From NCBI RefSeq assembly GCF_009296025.1, contig NZ_CP045178.1:1054001-1118000 (forward strand): 64,000 bases of DNA. The letters are read 5' to 3'. Shown here piece after piece: positions 28,012 to 36,902 of the stretch. The stretch is from Streptomyces tsukubensis. GTDB lineage: Bacteria > Actinomycetota > Actinomycetes > Streptomycetales > Streptomycetaceae. The translations under genes were made by a program, and so were the position numbers. The notes under the pieces are model-generated. The model did no database searches, was not told the origin of the DNA, and saw nothing but the letters and a program-made list of their open reading frames with translations. How positions within the stretch are numbered: position 1 is the stretch's first letter; the number at the start of each line of letters is the position of its first letter.

Positions 28012-28815
28012 TCAACTCCGTACATCACCGTCATCGTCCGCCCTCGCGACAGCGACCGCTCCGTAGGCCGTAGGCGGTCGCCCGACCACGCTCCCGAAGG
28101 CCGCGGTGAACGCCGCCGGGTTCTCGTAGCCGAGCGTGGCCGCGACCCGGGTGACCGGGGCCCCGGCCGCCAGGTGCCGCAGCGAGTGCAGGACACACGC
28201 CCGCCGACGCCACTGCGTGAAGCTCAGTCCTGTACCGGCGCGGAACAGCCGGCCCAGGGTCCGCTCGCTCACGTGCAGTGCCGCCGCCCAGCGCGCGGGC
28301 GGGTCGTGGATGTCGGGGGCGAGCAGGAACGCGTCGCACAGCCGCCGCAGCCCCTCGTCGGCGGGGAGCGGCACGTCGAGCGGGAGCGGCGTGAGGTTTC
28401 TGATCTCGTGGAGGATGAGCTGGATGACGGTGGCGTCGCGGCCGTGCTCGGGATAGCGGGGGTCCATGTCGACGGCGTCGAGGACGAGTTCCCGCAGGAG
28501 CGCGGAGACGTCGACGACTCGGCAGTCCCTCGGGAACCACGGGACCGCGCCCGGTTCGATGTAGAGGCTGCGGGTGCTGACCCCGACCATGGTGACCTGG
28601 TGGGAGGTGGTGGGCGGAATCAGCACCGCACGGTGGGTGGGCACGGACCAGGCGCCGTCCTCGGTCTCCACCTGCATGACTCCGGTGGCCGCGTAGAGGA
28701 ACTGGGCCCGCCGGTGCCGGTGGAAGGGGAGGAGGTGGTCGGGCGGATAGTCGGTGCCGATGGCGAGTACGGCCCGGTCGAGGCCGTCCGTCTCGGCGAG
28801 GGGGACATTGCGCAC
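28012..28815 (-). CDS. AraC-family regulator with N-terminal cupin-like sensor
   Basis: The 267-residue product has an N-terminal cupin-like domain: LPFHRHRRAQFLYAATGVMQ, then VPTHRAVLIPPTTSHQV. The C-terminal AraC DNA-binding domain includes ARWAAALHVSERTLGRLFRA, GLSFTQWRRRACVL and LGYENPAAFTAAFG. GTG 28815 gives a sensible start; the frame extends to TTG 28881, which collides with the divergent exporter start. Divergence from the TauE gene suggests that it controls that exporter. Confidence 0.88.
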   Translation of the reverse strand: MRNVPLAETDGLDRAVLAIGTDYPPDHLLPFHRHRRAQFLYAATGVMQVETEDGAWSVPTHRAVLIPPTTSHQVTMVGVSTRSLYIEPGAVPWFPRDCRVVDVSALLRELVLDAVDMDPRYPEHGRDATVIQLILHEIRNLTPLPLDVPLPADEGLRRLCDAFLLAPDIHDPPARWAAALHVSERTLGRLFRAGTGLSFTQWRRRACVLHSLRHLAAGAPVTRVAATLGYENPAAFTAAFGSVVGRPPTAYGAVAVARADDDGDVRS

Positions 28816-28880
28816 CCCCCGACGGTAACGCGCGCTGTCGGCTACGCGTAGGAAAGTGGCGAACAGTCGATTGCCCGCCA

Positions 28881-29714
28881 ATGAGAGGGCTCCGTAGCGT
28901 CGAGCCAGTGCTGACTTCTCTTCTCGTCCTCTTCGCGTTCGGCTGTCTGACGGGCGTCACCACGGTGCTCTTCGGATTCGGCGGTGGTTTCATCACCGTC
29001 CCTGTCGTCTACGGGGTCCTGACGCTCGGCGCGGACTCCGGCTCGGACGCGATGCACGTGGCCGTGGCGACGTCCACGGCCGTCATGCTCGTGAATTCCC
29101 TGATGGCTACCGTGGCGCAGCTACGGCTCGGAAGGGTCCGCCGCGCCTACGTATGGCCCCTCGCGGCCTTCGTCGCGGTCGGCGCCGTCATCGGCTCCTC
29201 CGCGGCGACCTGGGTGAGCGGCCCCGTGCTGCGGATTCTCTTCGCCGTCTATCTGCTGGTGACGATCGTCGACAGCCTGCTGCGCAAGGGATTCCTCTCC
29301 GTCGCGGACGGTACGGGCCCGGCGCCGCTGGGCCGGTTCACCTCGACGTTCGGCGGGGTGGGGATCGGCTCGGTCGCCGCCTTCCTGGGGGTGGGCGGCA
29401 GTGTGATGACCGTTCCGCTGCTGCGCCGCAGGGGGCTGCCGATGACCGCCGCGACGGCGATGGCGAACCCGCTCAGTGTTCCCGTCGCCGTGGCAGGGAC
29501 CGTCGTGTACGCGCTTGCCGCGGGAGCCCCCGCGCACTCGGGCCGGGTGGGCTATGTCGACCTGGTATCCGGCATCGCACTGCTCGCCGGGTCGCTGCCC
29601 ACCATCGCGGTGGTGAAGCGCGTCACGGGCCGCATCCCCGACCGTGTGCACTCCATCGCCTACATCGCCCTTCTCGTACTGGTACTCCTGGCCATGGTCC
29701 TCACCGGGAGCTGA
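28881..29714 (+). CDS. TauE/SafE-type anion exporter or permease
   Basis: The 277-residue protein has about eight hydrophobic segments and the family repeat features GVTTVLFGFGGGFITVPVVY near the start and FLGVGGSVMTVPLLRRRGLP in the second half. TauE/SafE proteins move sulfite, sulfonates or related anions across the membrane; the substrate here is unknown. ATG 28881 lacks a clear ribosome site; GTG 28908, nine residues later, is an alternative. It is divergently paired with the AraC gene. Confidence 0.85.
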   Translation: MRGLRSVEPVLTSLLVLFAFGCLTGVTTVLFGFGGGFITVPVVYGVLTLGADSGSDAMHVAVATSTAVMLVNSLMATVAQLRLGRVRRAYVWPLAAFVAVGAVIGSSAATWVSGPVLRILFAVYLLVTIVDSLLRKGFLSVADGTGPAPLGRFTSTFGGVGIGSVAAFLGVGGSVMTVPLLRRRGLPMTAATAMANPLSVPVAVAGTVVYALAAGAPAHSGRVGYVDLVSGIALLAGSLPTIAVVKRVTGRIPDRVHSIAYIALLVLVLLAMVLTGS

Positions 29715-29957
29715 GGGCCCGCGTGGGAGGCGTGGACGACGACCACCGAAGGCGACCGGCGACGGCGGCGACCACCGACGGCGACCGGTTCGGGGAGGCA
29801 GTGAGTACCCGCCGACGCGGTCCGTCCACGCAGGCCGTGACCACTTGGCGGCCCGGTGGCCCGGATATCCCCCGGGCCACCGGCCAAGCCCGTACGCCCC
29901 ACGGAGCACGGAGCACGGAGCCACGGAGCCACGGCTACGCCTTACCCCGCCACCGCC

Positions 29958-29989
29958 TCACGCGGTCACGCGGTCACGCGGTCACGCGG
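29958..29989. repeat. 8-bp tandem repeat (TCACGCGG, four copies) at a gene end
   Basis: Four perfect TCACGCGG units occupy 29958-29989 and include the stop codon of the leftward HEAT-repeat gene (29982-29984). Nearby, 29905-29940 holds ACGGAGC-type short repeats. Slippage here could alter the C-terminus of the HEAT protein. Confidence 0.85.
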
Positions 29990-31400
29990 CGGTCGCGTCA
30001 GGCCCGATCCTGCCCCGGACGGCCGTCTGCACGTCGTCCTCCTCCGCCGGGTCTGAGGCGAGCCGCCTGAGCTGCTCGACGACCCGTGCGTCCGCCGTCT
30101 CCGCGCAGCGGGCCGCGAGTTCACGGGTGGACTCCTCGCAGTCCCACAGGCATTCGACGGCGAACCCGGCGGGGAAGGAGGGGTCGGTCGCAGCGAGGGC
30201 CGCCGCGGCCCTGCCCCGCAGATGCGACGAGGTGGTCTCGCGGTACACGTGGCGCAGGACGGGCGCGGCGCACGCTATGCCCAGCCGTCCCGTGCCGTCG
30301 AGCAGGGTCCACAGGGCGGGGGCGTCGGGCCCCTCGCCCCGCACCGCTTCCCGCAGTGCGCCGAGGACGAGGGCCGCGTCCTGGGTGCCGCCCCGGCAGG
30401 CGAGGACCCGGCCCGCGGCGGAGCCGAGCCGGTCGGGCCGGTGGGCCCAGCGCCTGGCGCGCCTGACGGCGGCGTCGCTGCGCATGCGTTCGAAGGATTC
30501 CAGGGCCGCGTCCACGACCGCCCCGGAAGGGCTCTCCGCGGCGGCCTCGATGAGATCGAGGGCCAGCGGGTCGTGGGCGTCCGCGAGATGTCGCAGGGCC
30601 GTACAGCGGGCCCCGTCCAGGCCGTCGCGGGCGGCGGCGACGATGGCCGGCCGGTCCTCGGGGCCCGCGACGGCGGCCAGACAGCGAGCGGCGGGCACGT
30701 GCAGCGCGGCGCCGCGTTCCAGCCCCTCGTGCGCCCAGGTGAGTACCGCGTCGACGCTCCAGCCGGGCCGGGGCCCCGCGGGGGTGAGCTGGCGCTGCCA
30801 CCTGTCGAAGGAGCCGCGTTCACCCGCGGCCCGTACCCGGGCCCCGACCTCGTCGCGTGGGTCCTGCGCCCAGAGTCGCCACGGCCGGGGTTCGAAGGCG
30901 TCACGGACGGCGGCGGTCAGTTCGGCCTCCCCCTCGGGTGTACGGGGGAAACGGGCGAGTACGGGTTCCGCGAGGGCGCGCAGTGCCCTGTCGTCGTCGC
31001 GCAGTGCCAGCTCGTCGAGGGCCCAGGCCCAGTTCGCGCCGGTGGCGGCGTAGCGCCGCAGCAGCACGAGGGCGTCCCCCCTCCCGTAGGAGGCGAGGTG
31101 ACCGAGGACGGCGAGGGCGAGGCCGGTGCGTGACTCGTCGGTGTGGAGCACGTCCTCGGCGTCGAAGAGGTGCTGGGAGATGCGCGCCAGATCGCCGTGC
31201 AGGTCCAGGTAGAGGCGTGCGTAGTAGAGGGAGCGGTTCTCGACCTGCCAGTCGTGGCGGGGGTCGCGCAGAACACACTGGTCGAGGGCGGCGAGTGCTT
31301 CCGCCCGTGGCGCGGTGAGCGCGTGCAGCGTGCCGTCCCCCCGGCCCCGCTGGAGCAGGCCGAGCAGCGTCCCGCTGGGCGCTATGACCGGATCGAACAT
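29982..31400 (-). CDS. HEAT-repeat/armadillo-like protein
   Basis: The 472-residue protein is almost entirely helical, with repeated HEAT-like pairs, for example LEALAALDQCVLRDPRHDW, AARCLAAVAGPEDRPAIVAA, RAAAALAATDPSFPAGFAVE and RELAARCAETADARVVEQLR. It has no signal peptide or membrane segment. HEAT arrays are protein-interaction scaffolds; no enzymatic motif is seen and the partner is unknown. The ATG at 31400 follows a GAGG ribosome site. The gene is monocistronic as far as the sequence shows. Confidence 0.78.
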   Translation of the reverse strand: MFDPVIAPSGTLLGLLQRGRGDGTLHALTAPRAEALAALDQCVLRDPRHDWQVENRSLYYARLYLDLHGDLARISQHLFDAEDVLHTDESRTGLALAVLGHLASYGRGDALVLLRRYAATGANWAWALDELALRDDDRALRALAEPVLARFPRTPEGEAELTAAVRDAFEPRPWRLWAQDPRDEVGARVRAAGERGSFDRWQRQLTPAGPRPGWSVDAVLTWAHEGLERGAALHVPAARCLAAVAGPEDRPAIVAAARDGLDGARCTALRHLADAHDPLALDLIEAAAESPSGAVVDAALESFERMRSDAAVRRARRWAHRPDRLGSAAGRVLACRGGTQDAALVLGALREAVRGEGPDAPALWTLLDGTGRLGIACAAPVLRHVYRETTSSHLRGRAAAALAATDPSFPAGFAVECLWDCEESTRELAARCAETADARVVEQLRRLASDPAEEDDVQTAVRGRIGPDATAA

Positions 31401-31705
31401 GGAGAGAGCCTCACATCAAGCTGTCGACACAACCGGGACATCGCGTACTACCTGGTCGTGCGACAACACAACGTCAGGGGGCCCGTCGTTCGTTGCTTGG
31501 TGGTGACCATCTTCCTCTGCCTCTCATCGGTGGCCCGGGGGAGGGCCTTTCACGGTCGAGCGATGCGGCCTCTCCTGCCCTGACCGCGCTCCGCCGAACC
31601 ACGACGTCATGATGGCCCAGCGGCTTCAGCCACCGCGACCAGATTTAAGCCGCCCGAGCCGCAGCCGCTCTCCAGCGACCTCGGCTTCCCCCGTGGGCTC
31701 ACCCG
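31401..31705. other. 305-bp gap upstream of the HEAT-repeat gene
   Basis: The part next to the HEAT gene is relatively AT-rich (31405-31500) and probably holds its promoter, but no well-spaced -35/-10 pair stands out. The rest, up to the ankyrin gene stop, shows no gene or repeat. Confidence 0.45.
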
Positions 31706-32098
31706 TCACTCCGCGCTGAACAGCTCCACCAGGTCGGTCTTGCCGAACATGCGGGCCGTGTCGAGCGCGGAGGGGGCACCGGCCGAGGGGTCCGCGCCGC
31801 CGTCGAGGAGCGCCTTGATCACGTCGTCCTCGCCCTTGAAGACGGCCCCGGCGAGGGGGGTCTGTCCTCGGTCGTTGGCCTGGTCGGCGTCGGCGCCGCG
31901 CTCCAGGAGGGCGCGGACCGCGTCGGCGTGGCCGTGGTAGGCGGCGAGCATGACGAGGCAGTCGCCTCGGTCGTTGGTGAGGCCCGCGGGGACGCCCGCG
32001 TCGACGTAGGACACCAGGGTCTGCGTGTCGCCCCTCCTGGCCAGGTCGAAGATCTTGGTCGCGAGTTCGACGACCTCGGGGTCGGGGGTTTCAGCCAT
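31706..32098 (-). CDS. Small ankyrin-repeat protein
   Basis: The 130-residue protein consists of about three ankyrin repeats: GDCLVMLAAYHGHADAVRAL, GADADQANDRGQTPLAGAVF and DDVIKALLDGGADPSAGAPS. A short helical lead (VVELATKIFDLARRGDT) precedes them. There is no signal peptide, so it acts in the cytosol, presumably binding a partner protein. The ATG at 32098 gives the usual MAETPDPE start; the upstream open frame is Arg/Pro-rich noise. Confidence 0.88.
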   Translation of the reverse strand: MAETPDPEVVELATKIFDLARRGDTQTLVSYVDAGVPAGLTNDRGDCLVMLAAYHGHADAVRALLERGADADQANDRGQTPLAGAVFKGEDDVIKALLDGGADPSAGAPSALDTARMFGKTDLVELFSAE

Positions 32099-32469
32099 CG
32101 GCGATGCCGCCTTTCGACGCGGGTGAACGGGGGCCCCTGCGGTGCTGCCGGAGGCCGGCGCAGGGTGGGTACGGCCGTGGAGCCGTACGGGTGAATCGTC
32201 AGGGTACTGCCAGGCGCGGCACCCGACCGGGCCTGACCGAGGCAAAGATCTCCTCTGTCGAAAGCCGCCCGTCGCATGAGGCGTGGAGGTGCCCGCACCG
32301 CGTTCGGGACTCCCTGGACTCCTCCAGGACTCCATCAGGGCTCCATCAGGACTCCGCCAATGGGGCCAAATCGGAGCCTATTCACTCATTTGCACCTTTT
32401 GTCATATGGATACATGCTGTGAGCCTGGAAGAACTCATGGTGACTGTCCCCTCGACCAGGAGAAACCTC
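32099..32469. other. 371-bp divergent gap with promoter-like AT-rich segment upstream of smeA
   Basis: Around 32305-32352 an 11-bp unit of the type ACTCCATCAGG recurs about four times. Bases 32375-32425 are markedly AT-rich (TTTGCACCTTTTGTCATATGG lies inside, shown here only in part as TTGCAC and TTGTCATATGG) and are the likely smeA promoter. No box spacing is good enough to name a sigma factor. Confidence 0.45.
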
Positions 32470-32664
32470 ATGATCCTGTCCATCTCGGGTGTCGTGCTGC
32501 TCGGAATCATCGTCTTTCTCTTCTTCCGCAAGGACGGGCTCAAGGCCTCCCACGGACTGGTCTGCGCCCTCTTCGGCTTCTATCTGGCGGGCACGGCCAT
32601 CGCTCCGAGCATCAAGGCGGGCGGTGCGAGCCTGGCCAGCCTGCTGGGCGGGATCAAGTTCTGA
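32470..32664 (+). CDS. smeA: Small membrane protein SmeA (sporulation septum)
   Basis: The 64-residue protein has two membrane segments, at about residues 3-20 (LSISGVVLLGIIVFLFF) and 30-48 (GLVCALFGFYLAGTAIAP). Its size and its place directly before an FtsK-like gene match SmeA of S. coelicolor, which targets SffA to sporulation septa and affects spore chromosome segregation and wall thickening. ATG 32470 follows AGGAG at 7 bases; an in-frame ATG at 32438 would add 11 residues. It is probably co-transcribed with sffA 106 bp downstream. Confidence 0.85.
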   Translation: MILSISGVVLLGIIVFLFFRKDGLKASHGLVCALFGFYLAGTAIAPSIKAGGASLASLLGGIKF

Positions 32665-32770
32665 CCGCCCGGCCCGTTTTGCCGGGACACCCATCTCCCC
32701 GCGGCCCTCCGCGACACCCGCGCGAACCCCGACTCCCGCAAGGGCCTCGTACGACCACCAGGAGACCGAC

Positions 32771-34456
32771 GTGGCACGGCGACCACTCCCCCGCATTCTC
32801 AGCAACGGCACCGCTTCGCTGACCCGGAGCCGGGAACTGGCAAGGACGGCAGCCGACAACGCCACCGACGTCCTCCACCCGCTGATCACCATCGCTCGCG
32901 GACTGCGCCGGCTGGCGGCCACCGGACGGCGCAAATGGGACCAGACACCCAAGGAACGACGCGGCCCGCTGCTCTTCATGGTGGCCGCGGTCGTACTCGT
33001 GGTGGCGCTCGCCCCGTACGGGCCGCTGCTCGCTCTCATCACTCTGCTGGCGGCGGCAGCCTGGACCGGTCGCGACCGCACCCCACGGATCCCGGAAGGA
33101 CCCGACGAGGCACAACGCCTCCGGCTCCAGTCGCTCTACGAGGCCCTGGTGCCGTACTTCTCCGTCCCCGAGGATCCGAACCCGCTCTTCGCCCACGGCG
33201 GGGAGTGGGAGAGCGCCCTCGGCTCCTACGAGTTCGACGGTTCGGGTCGGGTGACGTCCCTGGTGATCTCGTATCCCGCCTACTTTCCCGACGGTGACGC
33301 CGGTTCGCGGGCCCGGATCGAGCAACTGGTGCACGCCAAGTCGGGCCGGGGCCGCGAGTACCACTTCTCGTGGCACGAGGAGGCGGGCGAGCTGACCGTG
33401 ACGGTCCTGCCGCCGCTGCCCACCGACATCGCGGCCCAGCCTTTCGTGACCACACCGGGCGAGACCGTTCTCGGCTTCTCCGACCCCACCGGCGTGCAGC
33501 GGACACTGCCCGTGCGCGACGGCGAGAACGAAGAACCCCGCGATGTGCCACCCGTCGTCTGGCGCACCGGAGTCCGCTCCACGGAACCCCACCTGTTCGC
33601 CGTGGGGGCGCCGGGCAGCGGGACCACGACCCTGCTGCGTTCGATCGCCCTCCAGGCGCTCCGCCACGGCGATGTGCTGATCGTCGAAGGCGGGGGTATC
33701 GGCGACTACGCCTGCCTGACAGGGCGCGACGGTGTGCTGGCCGTCGAGAGCGGAGTGTCCGGCGCGCTGGCCGCCCTGGAGTGGACGGCGCACGAGACCG
33801 AGCGCAGGCTGATCGCGGCCAACCGTGCCCGGCAGGCTGGACACCCGCAGCCCGACGACACCAAGCGCCCGTTGTGGATTCTGCTGGACCGGCCGAGCGT
33901 CCTCACCCATCTGGCCGAGGCCGACGAACGCCGTGACCCGCAGGATCTGCTGGAGATCCCCCTGCGGCACGGCAGGTCGGCCAATGTCACCGTCGTCGTG
34001 GCCGACCAGTACGACGGCTTCGACGCGCTCAGCGAGTCCGTGCTCCGGCACACCCGCGCCAGGGTCGCGCTCGGCCCGGCGACTCAGGACCAGGTGGAGG
34101 CGGTGCTCGGCGTCCCCCCGCACACCACACCCGTCACCGACATGCCGCCGGGACGCGGTTACGCCCGCCTGGGCGCGGGGCAGGTGCACCGGCTCCAGGT
34201 CCCCGCGACCCCCGACCCCTACGACGACTCCGCGGCCGACTCCCACCGACGGGCCGTGCTCGCTCTCCTGCCACCGTGCTCCACCCGTCCCGGCGAGGAG
34301 GCGCAGGCGGGACCGGCCGAAGAAGGCCCCGCCCGCCAAGACCCCGAGGGCCGCGAAGAAGGCGAAGCGGGCAGCGAGGAAGGCGGTGCAGAGGGCCGCG
34401 AAGGAGGCCGCGACACCGAACCGGTCGCCCCGCGGGTCTCGGTGACCGAGGTCTGA
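32771..34456 (+). CDS. sffA: SpoIIIE/FtsK-like protein SffA
   Basis: The 561-residue protein has an N-terminal membrane hairpin (GPLLFMVAAVVLVVALAPYG and LLALITLLAAAAW, about residues 65-100). An FtsK/SpoIIIE-like ATPase domain follows, and then a Glu/Gly-rich acidic tail. It matches SffA, the FtsK-like partner that SmeA brings to sporulation septa. The P-loop reads GAPGSGTTT (279-287), with Thr285 where the catalytic Lys is expected. WILLDRPS is a Walker B-like strand. GTG 32771 follows CCAGGAG. ATP hydrolysis may therefore be weak or absent, and the protein may be structural or regulatory. Confidence 0.87.
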   Translation: MARRPLPRILSNGTASLTRSRELARTAADNATDVLHPLITIARGLRRLAATGRRKWDQTPKERRGPLLFMVAAVVLVVALAPYGPLLALITLLAAAAWTGRDRTPRIPEGPDEAQRLRLQSLYEALVPYFSVPEDPNPLFAHGGEWESALGSYEFDGSGRVTSLVISYPAYFPDGDAGSRARIEQLVHAKSGRGREYHFSWHEEAGELTVTVLPPLPTDIAAQPFVTTPGETVLGFSDPTGVQRTLPVRDGENEEPRDVPPVVWRTGVRSTEPHLFAVGAPGSGTTTLLRSIALQALRHGDVLIVEGGGIGDYACLTGRDGVLAVESGVSGALAALEWTAHETERRLIAANRARQAGHPQPDDTKRPLWILLDRPSVLTHLAEADERRDPQDLLEIPLRHGRSANVTVVVADQYDGFDALSESVLRHTRARVALGPATQDQVEAVLGVPPHTTPVTDMPPGRGYARLGAGQVHRLQVPATPDPYDDSAADSHRRAVLALLPPCSTRPGEEAQAGPAEEGPARQDPEGREEGEAGSEEGGAEGREGGRDTEPVAPRVSVTEV

Positions 34457-34504
34457 GCCCGCCCGGCCCCGGCCGCCCCACCGCGCCCGCCGCCCCGCCT
34501 CCGC

Positions 34505-36019
34505 TCACGCGATGAGGGTGCGGGGCCCCTCGGTGCCCATGCCCTCACCGCCGCGGACCAGCCTGGCCGCTGCCGCGAGACGCTGCGCGGCCTCGTCGGC
34601 GAGGGCTCCGCCGACGGTGAAGGGCAGCCGCACGAACCCCTCGAACGCCCCGTCCACCCCGAAGCGGGGCCCCGAGGGCACCCGTACCCCCACCCGTTCA
34701 CCCACCTCGGCGATCCGTGATCCGGAAAGTCCCCCCGTACGCACCCAGAGAGTCAGTCCGCCCGCGGGCACCTCGAACTCCCACTCGGGCAGTTCCCTGC
34801 GGACGGCGGCGACGAGAGCGTCCCTGTTCTCCCTCGCCTGGGTCCTGCGCAGTTCCACGGCGTGCTGCCAGCCACCGGTGGTGAGCAGCCAGTTCAGGGC
34901 GAGCTGTTCCAGGACGGGGGTCCCCATGTCGGCGTAGGCGCGTGCGGACACCAGGCTGCGGATCACCTCGGGGGCCGCCCGCACCCAGCCGATCCGCAGC
35001 CCCGCCCAGAAGGCCTTGCTCGCGGATCCGACGGTGACCACCGTCGAGCCCGCGGGGTCGAAGGCGCACACGGGAGGTGGCATGAGGGGCTCGTCCCCCT
35101 GCGCCGCGTCGAGCCGCAGTTCGGCCATCGTCTCGTCGACCACGAGTACGGCGCCCGCGGACCTGGCGGCCTCGACGAGCTGCCTGCGCCTGTCCTCGTC
35201 GGCCAGGGCGCCCGTGGGGTTGTGGAAGTCGGCCACCACGTAGGCGAGCCGGGGCGAGGCCTCCCGCAGCACCTGTCGCCACCGGTCGAGATCCCACCCC
35301 TTGAGCCCGTCCGTCATCGCGACGGGCACGAGCCGGGCGCCCGCCTCACGCATGAGCTGGAGGATGTTGGCGTACGAGGGGGACTCCACCGCGATCCGTT
35401 CGCCACGTCCGGCGAAGAGGTGACAGATCGCGTCCATGGCGCCCATCGCTCCGGTGGTGACCATGATCTGTTCCGGCATGGTGGGGATTCCGCGCGCGGT
35501 GTACCGGTCGGCGAGCGTACGGCGCAGGGCCGGCAGCCCCGCCGGATAGTCGCCGTGGGTGTGGGCGTGCGGCGGCAGCGCTTCGAGCGCTCCCTGCACG
35601 GCGCGGGTCAGCCAGGGCTCGGGGGCGGGCAGTGAGGCGGTGCCGAGGTCGATCATCGAGCCGAGCGACTCGGGCGGCAGCGGTTCCAGCCCTCGCGCGG
35701 GGAGCGGATTTCCCGCGGGTACCGCCGTCCAGCTCCCCGCCCCTCTTCGCGACTCCAGAAACCCCTCGGTGCGCAGCGCCTCGTAGGAGGCGGCGACGGT
35801 GGTGCGGCTGACGGAGAGCGCGAGGGCGAGTTCGCGTTCCGCGGGGAGCCTGGCCGCCACGGGGACGCGGCCTTCGAGTACGAGCAGCCGGATACCGTCG
35901 GCGAGGGCCCGGTAGGCGGGCTGTTTGCGGGCCCCCGAGTGGGCGGCCTCGGCCCGCTGGGAGGCGATCAGCCGCGCCAGTTGCGCGGAGCCCATCGCGG
36001 AAGTCCACTGCGTCGCCAT
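34505..36019 (-). CDS. MocR/GntR-type regulator fused to class-I aminotransferase domain
   Basis: The 504-residue protein begins with a GntR winged helix (YRALADGIRLLVLEGRVPVA, AERELALALSVSRTTVAASY) and continues as a fold-type I aminotransferase. DFHNPTG and SASKAFWAGLRIGW are the PLP contacts, the latter including the Schiff-base lysine. MocR proteins use PLP as a ligand to regulate, often, a divergent gene. The divergent gene here encodes a YczE-type membrane protein, a pairing known from other Gram-positives. ATG 36019 is chosen because the upstream extension is not conserved-looking. Confidence 0.92.
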   Translation of the reverse strand: MATQWTSAMGSAQLARLIASQRAEAAHSGARKQPAYRALADGIRLLVLEGRVPVAARLPAERELALALSVSRTTVAASYEALRTEGFLESRRGAGSWTAVPAGNPLPARGLEPLPPESLGSMIDLGTASLPAPEPWLTRAVQGALEALPPHAHTHGDYPAGLPALRRTLADRYTARGIPTMPEQIMVTTGAMGAMDAICHLFAGRGERIAVESPSYANILQLMREAGARLVPVAMTDGLKGWDLDRWRQVLREASPRLAYVVADFHNPTGALADEDRRRQLVEAARSAGAVLVVDETMAELRLDAAQGDEPLMPPPVCAFDPAGSTVVTVGSASKAFWAGLRIGWVRAAPEVIRSLVSARAYADMGTPVLEQLALNWLLTTGGWQHAVELRRTQARENRDALVAAVRRELPEWEFEVPAGGLTLWVRTGGLSGSRIAEVGERVGVRVPSGPRFGVDGAFEGFVRLPFTVGGALADEAAQRLAAAARLVRGGEGMGTEGPRTLIA

Positions 36020-36119
36020 GGAAACCAGTCCACCTTCCTCGGATTGGCCATGGATGGCCAAGGCCTACGGGCCACAGAGTGTCACGCGTCAGGCCACGGA
36101 TATCAACAGGGGGCACCAC

Positions 36120-36902
36120 ATGGCGGCCACGTCCGCGTCATCACCGCACCACCGCGCCCGCGCCCGGTCGACCGGCCGGGCCGTCTCGGGGGAAGCGGCC
36201 TCGGACACCGGGGAGGCCCCCTCGAAGACCTCGTCCGGGACGGCCTCCGCCGCGCCCGCCCCGCCCCCGGGCCCCCGCCGTCTCACCCGCCGCCTGGTCC
36301 AGCTCTTCGTGGGCCTCGCTCTCTACGGCTTCAGTTCGGGTCTGCTGATCCGGTCCGGGCTCGGTCTTGAGCCGTGGAACGTCCTCAACCAGGGCATCGC
36401 CGAGCACACCGGACTGAGTATCGGGACGGTGGCCATCGTGGTGGGAGCGGCGGTCCTGCTGCTCTGGATACCGATCAAACAGCGCCCAGGTCTTGGCACC
36501 GTCTCCAACGTCCTCGTCGTGGGCCTGTCGATGGACGCCACACTCGCCCTCGTCCCCGACGGGCACGGCTGGCCGGCTCGGGTCGCGCTTCTGGTGGCGG
36601 GGATCGTACTGAACGGCCTGGCCACAGGTCTCTACATCGCGGCGCGCTTCGGCGCGGGACCGCGGGACGGGCTGATGACAGGACTGCACCGGCTCACCGG
36701 CCGCTCGCTGCGGCTGTGCCGCACGGCCATCGAGATCGTGGTGGTCGTCTCCGGCTTCGCGCTGGGCGGCACGGTGGGTGTGGGGACGGTGCTCTACGCC
36801 GTGGCGATAGGCCCGCTGGCCCAGTTCTTCCTACGGATCTGCACTGTCCCCCAAGGCCCACGGGCCGGGGTGCGCGCCGCGCGCGGCATACTGCGCCGGT
36901 GA
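36120..36902 (+). CDS. YczE/YitT-type membrane protein
   Basis: The 260-residue protein has a 55-residue polar leader rich in Ser/Ala/Pro, then five or so membrane segments with family signatures LVQLFVGLALYGFSSGLLIR, GLGLEPWNVLNQGIAEHTG and GLYIAARFGAGPRDGLMTGL. YczE homologues are often regulated by MocR proteins; their transport or folding role is unknown. ATG 36120 follows CAGGGGG. The stop overlaps the GDPD start by 4 bp. Confidence 0.88.
   Translation: MAATSASSPHHRARARSTGRAVSGEAASDTGEAPSKTSSGTASAAPAPPPGPRRLTRRLVQLFVGLALYGFSSGLLIRSGLGLEPWNVLNQGIAEHTGLSIGTVAIVVGAAVLLLWIPIKQRPGLGTVSNVLVVGLSMDATLALVPDGHGWPARVALLVAGIVLNGLATGLYIAARFGAGPRDGLMTGLHRLTGRSLRLCRTAIEIVVVVSGFALGGTVGVGTVLYAVAIGPLAQFFLRICTVPQGPRAGVRAARGILRR

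Noticed and set aside
25746-28196. 816-residue open frame on the minus strand
   Set aside because: It is antisense to pxpBC and runs through the tandem array; the composition follows the repeat, no domain is visible, and the frame changes unit to unit.
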